Positions 1 through 5,696 of a DNA stretch of 5,696 nucleotides are shown here, one piece after another; positions within the stretch are counted from its first letter, which is position 1, and each line of letters opens with the position of its first letter. Origin of the DNA: Chthoniobacterales bacterium (GTDB lineage Bacteria; Verrucomicrobiota; Verrucomicrobiia; Chthoniobacterales; UBA6821). The notes under the pieces are model-generated. The model did not search any database and was not told where the DNA came from. It saw only the letters and a list, made by a program, of their open reading frames with translations. Where the stretch lies: positions 1 through 5,696 of the forward strand of contig JAIPKF010000107.1 in assembly GCA_021733705.1 (NCBI GenBank), given 5' to 3'. The translations under genes were made by a program, and so were the position numbers.

Positions 1-47
1 GCCGTTCTCATGATTATTTCACTCTCTTAATCTTCAGAAGAAACGGA

Positions 48-234
48 TTAACCCGGATATTTCATACTGAATCATCATGAGGCGCCGTGCAAAGCTTATT
101 AGTACAAGGCAGGCGAAGGATTGTGATGCCGGGCTGTATGAGTACATACCGCCCAAATCACAATTCGAGACCAACGCAGTAATGATGAGCTTTCCACAAG
201 CCGTAATAGATTTAGTGTGAAATATCCGGGTTAA
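48..234. repeat. Palindromic MITE-like repeat, copy 1
   Basis: A 187-bp element bounded by 26-bp terminal inverted repeats at 48-73 and 209-234, matching at 24 of 26 positions. Both begin TTAACCCGGATATTTCA when read inward. The symmetry continues inside: AAGCT at 92-96 faces AGCTT at 188-192, GGATTGTGAT at 118-127 faces ATCACAATTC at 157-166 (one G-T pair), GGGC at 131-134 faces GCCC at 151-154, and GTATG at 136-140 faces CATAC at 145-149 around the loop AGTA. All these pairs share nearly the same centre (about 141-142.5), so the whole element can fold as one hairpin. It is about 90% identical by eye to copy 2 and is also related to copy 3. It encodes no convincing protein. A non-autonomous transposon mobilised in trans is the likeliest nature; a transcribed structural RNA is an alternative. 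Confidence 0.85.
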
Positions 235-248
235 CTCGCATATTTCAT
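231..248. repeat. Lone repeat end (solo TIR) overlapping the Rpn stop codon
   Basis: The 18 bases TTAACTCGCATATTTCAT differ at one position from the left end of copy 3 and at two positions from the left end of copy 1. They start within the TTAA that closes copy 1 and are oriented like a left end, so they look like a second element that starts where copy 1 stops. Similarity ends at 248. The stop codon of the minus-strand Rpn gene (245-247) lies inside it. It could be the remnant of a deleted element, or one end of a larger unit carrying the Rpn gene. It is short, so chance or coincidental reuse of the terminus cannot be dismissed. Confidence 0.45.
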
Positions 249-1138
249 TTGAACTTATTATCATTCATCTCATTAAAAATCACTTTTAGTACTTCTGTCT
301 CAACTAGTCCTACAGCATTACAAATCTGATCTGTAGAGAAACCAGATTCATGCATATTTTTAATGACTTCAGCTTTACCCTCCGCTTTACCCTCCGCTTT
401 CCCCTCAGCTTTCCCCTCAGCTTTCCCCTCAGCAAATTTATCTATGAGTAAAGTTTTCTCAGAGCGTATGGCATCCCAGTTTTTGTAATAAGCACGAAGC
501 TCAGGAGCATTATAAGCCGAAACCTCTGTGAGCCTAAGAGCCTCTTTGGTCGAGGGCATCGTCAATAATGCTTCATCAACTTCTTCGGTGCGATCATTAG
601 TTTCTTTTAAAAACTGCAGCCACAAAACAGCAAGTTTTTTTTCAGCAACAGTTGTCGGTTTTAATTTTGGAAGTTCGACAAGTACGAGTTGGATTTCTTC
701 TAAGCTTTTATTGGGATTGTCAGCTTTGGCCATCCGGTAATGATGAAACCATTCCTCCTCGTCGGTAAAAATTGCATCAATCACTGCCAAACCATACACG
801 GGACTTAAATGCTGATAGGACTGAGCCTTTTGTAGTTGATGGACATAAGTTGCAGCAGTATTGAAAAGCATCCTCTGAATAAAATGCCGTGACCACTGAA
901 GCTGCATTTCCACAATGAATGTACGCTGATGATTATCAATGCACAAAACATCCACAATCGAATGCTTTAAACACGGTATTTCAGGAACGTTCTCTGTGGG
1001 AAGATAACTCAGATTCTCAATCAAACAATCATGAGGTAGGGGTAAAATAGCATTCAAAAAATCTTTAAGCAAATTGGGGTGTGTACCAAAGATTTTCTTA
1101 AAAACCAAATCGCTTTTGGGATCGAGATAACGGGCCAT
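245..1138 (-). CDS. Rpn/PD-(D/E)XK nuclease family protein with AEGK repeat tail
   Basis: A 297-residue protein of the Rpn (recombination-promoting nuclease, 'PD-(D/E)XK nuclease family transposase') group. The N-terminal DPKSDLVFKKIFG at residues 6-18 is the family hallmark. The nuclease core shows D63 in SIVDVLCID and the E77-x-Q79 pair in FIVEMQ, followed by R89 in FIQRMLFN. This is the usual D...ExQ version of the active site, so catalysis looks intact. A mid-region helix-rich part leads to five tandem AEGK units (residues 236-255) and a short helix-turn-helix-like end (HESGFSTDQICNAVGL). Known members are DNA endonucleases that promote recombination or act in phage defence; the target of this one cannot be told. 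The ATG at 1138 has only a weak GGAA upstream. The stop codon lies in a repeat end, so the extreme C-terminus may have been altered by that insertion. Neighbours are a pseudogene and repeats, which marks this as accessory DNA. Confidence 0.9.
   Translation of the reverse strand: MARYLDPKSDLVFKKIFGTHPNLLKDFLNAILPLPHDCLIENLSYLPTENVPEIPCLKHSIVDVLCIDNHQRTFIVEMQLQWSRHFIQRMLFNTAATYVHQLQKAQSYQHLSPVYGLAVIDAIFTDEEEWFHHYRMAKADNPNKSLEEIQLVLVELPKLKPTTVAEKKLAVLWLQFLKETNDRTEEVDEALLTMPSTKEALRLTEVSAYNAPELRAYYKNWDAIRSEKTLLIDKFAEGKAEGKAEGKAEGKAEGKAEVIKNMHESGFSTDQICNAVGLVETEVLKVIFNEMNDNKFK
372..431. repeat. 12-bp tandem repeat, five units, inside the Rpn gene
   Basis: Five head-to-tail 12-bp units run from 372 to 431. 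Two are GCTTTACCCTCC and three are GCTTTCCCCTCA on the plus strand. Read on the minus strand they encode five AEGK units. The unit is a multiple of three, so copy-number change alters the length of a charged linker without shifting frame. The block structure of identical units implies recent expansion by slippage or unequal exchange. Such glycine/lysine/glutamate tails are common in this protein family. Confidence 0.9.
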
Positions 1139-1200
1139 AATTTCCGGAATTATCTTTATTAAAATTTGTTATGTCAATTTGTAATCCACTAAAAAAAGCA

Positions 1201-1642
1201 TCATGGCATCTTGTTTTTTTGTGAATGATAGAAATCCCTCAATTTTTCCATTGCTTCTAAAACAGATGGACCATGAATTTGGGGTGGTGTCGGACATTCA
1301 CAAAATTCGCGCCAGACATAAAGCTGAATTTCTGAAGCATCAAATTTTTTCTTTGGAGAATTAACCTGGATATTTCATACCGAATCGTCATGAGGCGAAG
1401 TGCAAAGCTTATTAGTGCAAGGTGGGCGAAGAATTGTGATGCCGAGCTGTATGAGTCCCTACCGCCCACATCAATAATAATTCGAGACCAATGCAGTAAT
1501 GATGAGCTTTCCACAAGCCGTAATAGATTTAGTGTGGAATATGCGGGTTAGCCGACATCAACAAATATCCTGGCAACATGGCATCAGGTCTTTACTCAAC
1601 GATCCAATGGTCGGTTTCAAAAAGAATGAAGGTTTTAGACAT
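1201..1642 (-). pseudogene. HIT-family nucleotide hydrolase, broken (stop codon plus repeat replacing the centre)
   Basis: Two coding remnants flank repeat copy 2. The upstream one starts at ATG 1640-1642 and reads MSKTFILFETDHWIVE, then TAA at 1592-1594, then in the same frame RPDAMLPGYLLMSA up to the repeat edge at 1551. The downstream one, 1359 to 1201, is open for 52 codons and includes EIQLYVWREFCECPTPP and GPSVLEAMEKLRDFYHSQ before TGA at 1201-1203. I recognise both as the start and end of one HIT-superfamily protein; the WREFCE..TPP..GPSV tail is characteristic of that group as I recall it. The central part, with the histidine triad (HxHxH), is absent, so the gene is dead on two counts: a nonsense codon and a deletion/insertion. 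It lies 39 bp after the nudC stop and kept a plausible GAGGA ribosome site, so it was probably co-transcribed with nudC. The family assignment rests on memory of related proteins. Confidence 0.72.
1361..1550. repeat. Palindromic MITE-like repeat, copy 2 (inside the HIT pseudogene)
   Basis: A 190-bp element in the same orientation as copy 1 and about 90% identical to it by eye, with around 16 substitutions and a 4-bp insertion near 1471-1480. Ends are TTAACCTGGATATTTCA at the left and, read inward from the right, TAACCCGCATATTCCA. The terminal repeats match at about 19 of 25 positions, clearly more decayed than in copy 1. Central symmetry is also weaker (GTATG faces CCTAC). Its edges coincide with the edges of the two HIT gene remnants, so it sits at the site of gene disruption. 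The left end is of the GGATAT type and the right end of the GCATAT type, which hints that this copy may be a recombinant of two elements. Confidence 0.85.
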
Positions 1643-1652
1643 CGCTTAAATG

Positions 1653-1657
1653 TCCTC
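1653..1657 (-). promoter_or_regulatory. Shine-Dalgarno site of the dead HIT gene
   Basis: Minus-strand GAGGA lies 10 bases before the ATG at 1642. It is the clearest ribosome-binding site in the window and helps fix the start of the HIT reading frame. It supports the view that the remnant was once a translated gene downstream of nudC. Confidence 0.5.
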
Positions 1658-1681
1658 AAAAATGTCTTTTTGTCAAAGCAT

Positions 1682-2491
1682 TCAATTCTTTGCTATCAGA
1701 AAATCCTCAATCAATCTTCTAGAAAGCGTTGAAGGTGGTGGTAGGTTAGGCAAACGATCTCGATGAAACCAAGATGCCTCTTCGATTTCATTAGGATCGA
1801 TCTTAATTTCCCCGCAAAGATAATCGGCTGTAAAAGCGAGCATGAAGCTGTCTGGAAAAGGCCAACTTTGAGTTCCACAATATTTTAAATGAGTCACTTT
1901 AAGCCCTACTTCTTCCATGACCTCACGATGCACCGCATCTTCGGCTGATTCACCAAGGTCGATAAAACCAGCTAAGAGCGTAAAGATTCCTGGTGGATGA
2001 TGGGGACTTCTTGCAAGTAAAATTTCGTCTTTCCTACGAATCAAAACGAGAATAGCTGGAGACAGTTTTGGGAAAAAAGAGCACTGACATTGAGAACATT
2101 TCATCTCTGTTGTATCCAATACCTTTTTTAAGGAAGCTCCACACTGACTACAAAACTGGAGTGTCTGGGTGGCAACAGCCCAATGTGCAGCACGTAAAAC
2201 TTTTTTTCTTATTTCCGACTGATCACCTATCAAAAGAAAACAATCACGAGGAGTCATCAATTTCACCTCTAACGAAGCTTCTAACTCTTCTGACAATAAT
2301 GCTATCTGGACCATCAGCACCAGATCATCCTCATAAGCTTTTTGAACACTCCATCCGCATCGATCCAACGTCTCTCTGAGAGGATGCAAGGGAGAATCAT
2401 TTCTAACAATGATTTTTCCATTCTCTGTAAAAAAAAGGGCTTGCTGCTCTGAAGTCCTCTGGATAAGAGCGTTAGGATGGATTTGTCTCAT
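1682..2491 (-). CDS. nudC: NAD(H) pyrophosphatase (Nudix hydrolase NudC)
   Basis: A 269-residue Nudix enzyme that splits NAD(H) into NMN(H) and AMP; family members also remove NAD caps from RNA. A variable N-terminal domain (about 1-105) is followed by a zinc ribbon with C114, C117, C132 and C135. The Nudix box spans 175-197 with all key residues: G175, E181, R189, E190, E193, E194 and G196. QSWPFPDS at 208-215 is the NudC-specific signature that follows the box, and LPPPSTLSRRLIEDFL near the C-terminus matches the conserved ending of the E. coli enzyme, which is only slightly shorter. The active site therefore looks complete. No clear Shine-Dalgarno precedes the ATG at 2491. About 100 bp of AT-rich sequence (2492-2593) separates it from repeat copy 3 and may hold its own promoter. 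A HIT-family gene followed it directly before being destroyed. Confidence 0.96.
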   Translation of the reverse strand: MRQIHPNALIQRTSEQQALFFTENGKIIVRNDSPLHPLRETLDRCGWSVQKAYEDDLVLMVQIALLSEELEASLEVKLMTPRDCFLLIGDQSEIRKKVLRAAHWAVATQTLQFCSQCGASLKKVLDTTEMKCSQCQCSFFPKLSPAILVLIRRKDEILLARSPHHPPGIFTLLAGFIDLGESAEDAVHREVMEEVGLKVTHLKYCGTQSWPFPDSFMLAFTADYLCGEIKIDPNEIEEASWFHRDRLPNLPPPSTLSRRLIEDFLIAKN

Positions 2492-2593
2492 GGCATTGGA
2501 AGCAATTTAGGTTATTTTTAAATCCTTTACTAAGGAAAGATAAATAAAACAACTCATCGGAAAATATAGCAGTCACTCCATTCCAGGGGAATT

Positions 2594-2781
2594 CTTTAAC
2601 CCGCATATTTCATACTGATCGTGATGAGGCTCTGTGAATCCTGATGCAAACAAGGAAGGTGATGGATTACGACGACGGCTGTATACGCACACACTGCCCG
2701 AGGAGCAATTCGAAGCTGACGCAGTATCCATCAGGTGTTCGCAAGTCGCAGCAGAATCAGTATGAAATATACGGGCTAAAG
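2594..2781. repeat. Palindromic MITE-like repeat, copy 3 (diverged subfamily)
   Basis: A 188-bp element with 26-bp terminal inverted repeats at 2594-2619 and 2756-2781 matching at 24 of 26 positions (inward reading CTTTAACCCGCATATTTCAT at the left). It aligns along its length with copies 1 and 2, sharing landmarks such as the GGCTGTAT near the centre, GCCCGA, CAATTCGA and ACGCAGTA, but is far more diverged. Internal arms are symmetric too: CCTGATG at 2640-2646 faces CATCAGG at 2729-2735 about exactly the same centre as the termini. The right end stops 6 bp before the dgkA stop codon, so on the minus strand the hairpin would form just after dgkA translation ends and before nudC. Confidence 0.82.
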
Positions 2782-2787
2782 GGTTTT

Positions 2788-3159
2788 CTATTGGAATACC
2801 ACTGCAATATGAGGTAAAAAAATGAGTGCTCCCACGATTATGGCTCCTAATGCAACTAAGAAAACCCCGCCTGCAGCCACATCCTTGGCCCTTCCGAGAC
2901 GCTCTCTTTTTTCTTCACTGATTTCATCAGATAGTAATTCAAGCGCTGTATTAAGAGCCTCTGCCATCCAAACAGCACTTATCGATAGAACAACAATGCT
3001 CCACTCTATATTACTAAGGTGATAAAAAAAACCCGCTAAAAAGACTAGAAAAGTCACCACAAGATATATCATGGGATTTCTTTCCGTTTTAATGAGAAAA
3101 AGAATCCCTTGGAATGCATAAAGAAAATTAATAAAGCTGAACAGTCTTTTGTTCTTCAT
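2788..3159 (-). CDS. dgkA: Diacylglycerol/undecaprenol kinase, DgkA family
   Basis: A 123-residue integral inner-membrane kinase that phosphorylates diacylglycerol, or undecaprenol in some bacteria, with ATP, recycling lipid intermediates. The size matches E. coli DgkA (about 121). An amphipathic N-terminal part is followed by three membrane segments, about 30-47, 52-72 and 94-118. Family catalytic residues are present at a constant offset of two from E. coli: E26, E67, N70, E74 in the motif MAEALNTALELLSDEI, and D93 in RAKDVAAGG. Whether lipid or polyprenol is the substrate cannot be decided from sequence. The ATG at 3159 has no evident Shine-Dalgarno. The gene is divergent from the peroxiredoxin, and repeat copy 3 begins 6 bp beyond its stop codon, possibly serving as its transcript 3' end. 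Confidence 0.93.
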   Translation of the reverse strand: MKNKRLFSFINFLYAFQGILFLIKTERNPMIYLVVTFLVFLAGFFYHLSNIEWSIVVLSISAVWMAEALNTALELLSDEISEEKRERLGRAKDVAAGGVFLVALGAIIVGALIFLPHIAVVFQ

Positions 3160-3240
3160 GATTCAAGGATTTTTTTGTGTTTCTCTCATAAGAAATGGAT
3201 AGTATAGGTTTTCAATATTTCACTCAACTTGATTCACTCT
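3160..3240. promoter_or_regulatory. Divergent promoter region between dgkA and the peroxiredoxin gene
   Basis: These 81 AT-rich bases separate two divergent genes and must hold at least the promoter of the peroxiredoxin-acnA unit, and probably that of dgkA. A weak sigma70-like candidate on the plus strand is TTGTGT at 3175-3180 with TAGTAT at 3200-3205, although the 19-base spacing is long. No operator palindrome stands out. Confidence 0.3.
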
Positions 3241-3744
3241 ATGTCACAAAAATCTCTCTCCGTAGGTCAAGCAGCTCCTGATTTTACTCTCTCTTCAAAA
3301 ACAGCCGAAGGTCCAAAGCTCTTTACACTCAGTGAATCGTATCGCAATGGAGCTGCTCTCTTGCTTTTTTTTCCTATGGCTTTTACTGGTGTTTGCACGG
3401 AGGAGATCTGTGCTGTATCACAAGATCTCAATACTTATGCAGATCTTAATGCTACGGTTTTTGGAATCAGTGGGGACAATCCCTTTGCCCAGGAGGCCTG
3501 GGCGGCAAAAGAGCATATCAAACTAATCCTACTCAGTGATTATGATCATCAGGTTGCTTCTGCCTACGGTGTCGCCTACGAGAGCTTCCTTCCAGATCAT
3601 CACCTTGGAATGAAAGGAGTAGCAAAACGCTCTGCCTTTGTCATCGATCGCTTCGGCACCATTCACTATTCTGAATCGAACGACGATCCCAAAAAACTCC
3701 CTGATTTTGAAAAGATCAAGGCCACACTCTCTTCTTTGAAATAA
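3241..3744 (+). CDS. Thiol peroxiredoxin (AhpC/TSA-redoxin family)
   Basis: A 167-residue cytosolic peroxidase of the thioredoxin fold that reduces hydrogen peroxide or alkyl hydroperoxides. The active-site signature PMAFTGVC carries P45, T49 and the peroxidatic C52, and R130 in KRSAFVIDR is the expected active-site arginine. A second cysteine, C57, lies at C-x4-C spacing, as in BCP/PrxQ enzymes where it acts as resolving cysteine, while the FTGVCTEE context resembles AhpE-like one-cysteine members; the subtype is therefore open. I chose the ATG at 3241, because MSQKSLSVGQAAPDFTL fits the family N-terminus; a TTG at 3229 would add four residues. No clear Shine-Dalgarno is seen for either. acnA starts 10 bp after the stop, so the two are probably co-transcribed. 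Confidence 0.93.
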   Translation: MSQKSLSVGQAAPDFTLSSKTAEGPKLFTLSESYRNGAALLLFFPMAFTGVCTEEICAVSQDLNTYADLNATVFGISGDNPFAQEAWAAKEHIKLILLSDYDHQVASAYGVAYESFLPDHHLGMKGVAKRSAFVIDRFGTIHYSESNDDPKKLPDFEKIKATLSSLK

Positions 3745-3754
3745 CATCCATCTC

Positions 3755-5696
3755 ATGGATCCTTTTCACGTTCTCTCAAGCTTTGAAATCAACTCAGAAA
3801 AAAAAGGACTCCTCTACTCTCTTCCTGCACTCGAAAAGCAAGGTATTGGAAACATCTCACGCCTCCCTTTCAGTATACGTATCGTTTTGGAGTCGGTGTT
3901 ACGAAATTGCGATGGGATAAAAATCACTCCGGAAGATGTGAAGCGTCTTGCTCAATGGAATGCTAAAGATCCTATAGCAGAGGAGATCCCATTTGTTGTG
4001 TCTCGCATTCTCCTTCAAGATTTCACAGGAGTTCCTCTTCTTGTTGATTTGGCAGCTATGCGAAGTGCTGTTACACGTCTTGGAAAAAATCCAGCAATCG
4101 TTGAACCCTTGGTTCCTGTCGATCTTGTAGTCGATCATTCGGTCCAGGTCGATTACTATGGTCGCTCTGATTCTCTAGGATTGAATTTAGAAATGGAATT
4201 TCAGCGCAACCATGAACGCTATGAATTTTTAAAATGGGGTCAAGAAGCTTTCAAAACCTTTGGCATTATTCCTCCCGGGATAGGCATTGTGCATCAGGTA
4301 AATCTTGAACATTTAGCACAAGGAGTTCTTCATAAGAAAATCTCAAACGGAGATCTCTACTATCCTGATAGCCTTGTAGGAACTGACTCTCACACCACTA
4401 TGATCAATGGCTTGGGTATTGTGGGATGGGGTGTTGGTGGTATTGAAGCAGAGGCAGGAATGCTGGGTCAACCGGTCTATTTTTTGACTCCCGAGGTGGT
4501 TGGTGTGCAGCTCACAGGAGCGCTTCTGGAGGGAGTTACGGCAACCGATCTAGCACTCCACATTACTCAAATGCTCCGAAATGCTAAAGTCGTAAATAAA
4601 TTTGTGGAATTCTATGGTGAAGGAGCTGCAAAGCTCTCTCTGCCTGACCGGGCGACTATTGCCAATATGGCTCCAGAGTATGGTGCCACGATGGGACTCT
4701 TCCCCGTCGACGAGGAATCAATTGCTTACATGGAAGCAACGGGGCGTAGCGAGGAGAAATGTGTCGCTTTTAGAAATTATTTTCAAGCTCAAGGTCTCTT
4801 TGGAATGCCACAAGTCGGCCAGATCGATTATAGCATCGATCTCCACCTCGATCTAAGCAGTATAGAGCCTAGTGTTGCTGGACCTAAGCGCCCTCAAGAT
4901 CTCATTCCCTTAGCCTCAATCAAGTCGACTTTTGAAAGTTTACTGGAAAAAGAGAGTGCTGAGGGTGGCTATGGAAAAAGCAAGAACCATCCTCACCATG
5001 CAGTAAAAACCCTCTCTCGAAAATCTTTTCTTCCAAGAAGCGAACAAGAAATGATTGAGGATCGTCCAACCCCAGACCCTATCGCAGAGATGCCCGAATC
5101 TCCATTTCGTAGAAATGACACTCATATTGGACATGGAAGTCTCCTTATTGCTGCGATTACTAGCTGTACCAATACGAGCAATCCTTTGGTCATGATAGCA
5201 GCAGGACTCCTTGCTAAAAAAGCGGTTGAGCGAGGCCTCTTAATAAGCCCAACCGTCAAAACCTCTTTAGCACCTGGTTCCCGTGTCGTTACCGACTATC
5301 TTGAAACAACTGGCCTACAAAAGTATCTCGACCAACTCGGATTCCAAACTGTGGGTTATGGTTGTACTACCTGCATTGGCAATTCTGGACCTCTTGATCC
5401 TGAAATAGAAAAAGTCATTCACGAACATGATCTCATCACTGCGGCAGTCCTCTCAGGTAATCGTAATTTTGAAGCACGTATTCATCCTTCGATTAAAGCC
5501 AATTTTTTAATGTCCCCACCCCTCGTGGTCGCTTTTGCACTTGCAGGGCGAGTAAATATCGATTTTGAAAAAGAACCACTCGGCTTTGGAGGTTTAGAAG
5601 GGGTGAAAGCACCTGTGTTTCTTCGAGACCTCTGGCCCCAACTCTCCGAAATTAAGAGCCTCTGGCACCAAGCTCTCACTCCTGATGTTTTTAAAA
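3755..5696 (+). CDS. acnA: Aconitate hydratase (AcnA type), 3' end beyond window
   Basis: An uninterrupted frame of 647 codons that leaves the window without a stop; AcnA/IRP1-type enzymes have about 900 residues, so domain 4 is missing here only because of the window edge. The enzyme converts citrate to isocitrate in the TCA cycle. Landmarks in order: SRLPFSIRIVLESVLRNCDG near the start, DLVVDHSVQVD, GIVHQVNLEHLA, the substrate motif VGTDSHTTMINGLGI, SVAGPKRPQD (G376-D382), TSCTNTSNP with C471, GYGCTTCIGNSGP with C537 and C540, and SGNRNFEARIHP. C471, C537 and C540 bind the [4Fe-4S] cluster with the same 66 and 3 residue spacing as E. coli AcnA. The ATG at 3755 gives a normal N-terminus but has no visible Shine-Dalgarno. 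The stretch before the first cluster cysteine is about 36 residues longer than in E. coli, by my recollection of that protein. Confidence 0.97.
   Translation, partial: MDPFHVLSSFEINSEKKGLLYSLPALEKQGIGNISRLPFSIRIVLESVLRNCDGIKITPEDVKRLAQWNAKDPIAEEIPFVVSRILLQDFTGVPLLVDLAAMRSAVTRLGKNPAIVEPLVPVDLVVDHSVQVDYYGRSDSLGLNLEMEFQRNHERYEFLKWGQEAFKTFGIIPPGIGIVHQVNLEHLAQGVLHKKISNGDLYYPDSLVGTDSHTTMINGLGIVGWGVGGIEAEAGMLGQPVYFLTPEVVGVQLTGALLEGVTATDLALHITQMLRNAKVVNKFVEFYGEGAAKLSLPDRATIANMAPEYGATMGLFPVDEESIAYMEATGRSEEKCVAFRNYFQAQGLFGMPQVGQIDYSIDLHLDLSSIEPSVAGPKRPQDLIPLASIKSTFESLLEKESAEGGYGKSKNHPHHAVKTLSRKSFLPRSEQEMIEDRPTPDPIAEMPESPFRRNDTHIGHGSLLIAAITSCTNTSNPLVMIAAGLLAKKAVERGLLISPTVKTSLAPGSRVVTDYLETTGLQKYLDQLGFQTVGYGCTTCIGNSGPLDPEIEKVIHEHDLITAAVLSGNRNFEARIHPSIKANFLMSPPLVVAFALAGRVNIDFEKEPLGFGGLEGVKAPVFLRDLWPQLSEIKSLWHQALTPDVFK

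Noticed and set aside
34..264. Small minus-strand reading frame across copy 1, with a counterpart at 1257-1514 across copy 2 sharing residues such as YEIS
   Set aside because: The similarity simply reflects the shared repeat DNA. The frames run out of the repeat at both ends and are not kept in copy 3, so a protein is not supported.
372..431. Possible CRISPR-like array
   Set aside because: The units are contiguous 12-mers without spacers and encode an in-frame AEGK repeat.
1657..1672. CAAAAATGTCTTTTTG hairpin after nudC as an intrinsic terminator
   Set aside because: The 6-bp stem is almost all A-T and overlaps the ribosome site of the HIT remnant, so termination there is unlikely.
1499..1732. 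77-codon plus-strand frame
   Set aside because: It crosses repeat copy 2, the HIT remnant and the nudC end in antisense, and has no recognisable content.
2068..2379. 103-codon plus-strand frame antisense to nudC
   Set aside because: It lies entirely within the well-supported nudC gene and looks like a chance shadow.
2523..2536. TCCTT-TACT-AAGGA inverted repeat upstream of nudC as an operator
   Set aside because: A 5-bp stem in AT-rich DNA is expected by chance and no regulator is nearby.

Overview
The window is a moderately AT-rich bacterial segment with four intact or near-intact housekeeping genes, one accessory nuclease gene, one broken gene and a family of short palindromic repeats. A complete aconitase (so a TCA cycle), an Rpn/PD-(D/E)XK family gene with an AEGK-repeat tail, and many short decayed repeats would fit a host-associated or amoeba-associated bacterium such as an environmental chlamydia (Parachlamydiales-like). 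That is an inference from gene content only; an intracellular gammaproteobacterium is not excluded. Several starts (nudC, dgkA, the peroxiredoxin, acnA) lack a recognisable Shine-Dalgarno sequence.

Layout. From the left end to 3159 everything is on the minus strand; from 3241 onward everything is on the plus strand. Read in the direction of minus-strand transcription, the left block is dgkA (lipid kinase, 3159-2788), a 188-bp palindromic repeat (copy 3), nudC (NAD(H) pyrophosphatase, 2491-1682), a broken HIT-family gene (1642-1201) whose centre is occupied by repeat copy 2, an Rpn-family nuclease gene (1138-245), a lone repeat end overlapping its stop codon, and repeat copy 1 (234-48). The right block is a thioredoxin-fold peroxiredoxin (3241-3744) followed 10 bp later by acnA (from 3755), which runs off the window after about 647 of roughly 900 or more codons.

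How the parts relate. nudC and the dead HIT gene were probably one transcription unit for hydrolysis of nucleotide pyrophosphates; only nudC survives. The peroxiredoxin and aconitase probably share a transcript, and a peroxide scavenger next to an oxygen-sensitive [4Fe-4S] enzyme makes physiological sense. 

The most unusual content is the repeat family. The three copies are 187-190 bp long and share terminal inverted repeats beginning TTAACCC. Each is an imperfect palindrome over its whole length, so either strand or its RNA could fold into one long hairpin. Copies 1 and 2 are about 90% identical by eye; copy 3 is a much more diverged subfamily, yet some internal arm sequences have changed on both sides so that pairing is kept. 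One copy sits exactly at the junction of the HIT pseudogene, which shows that the family has moved or recombined and remodelled genes here.
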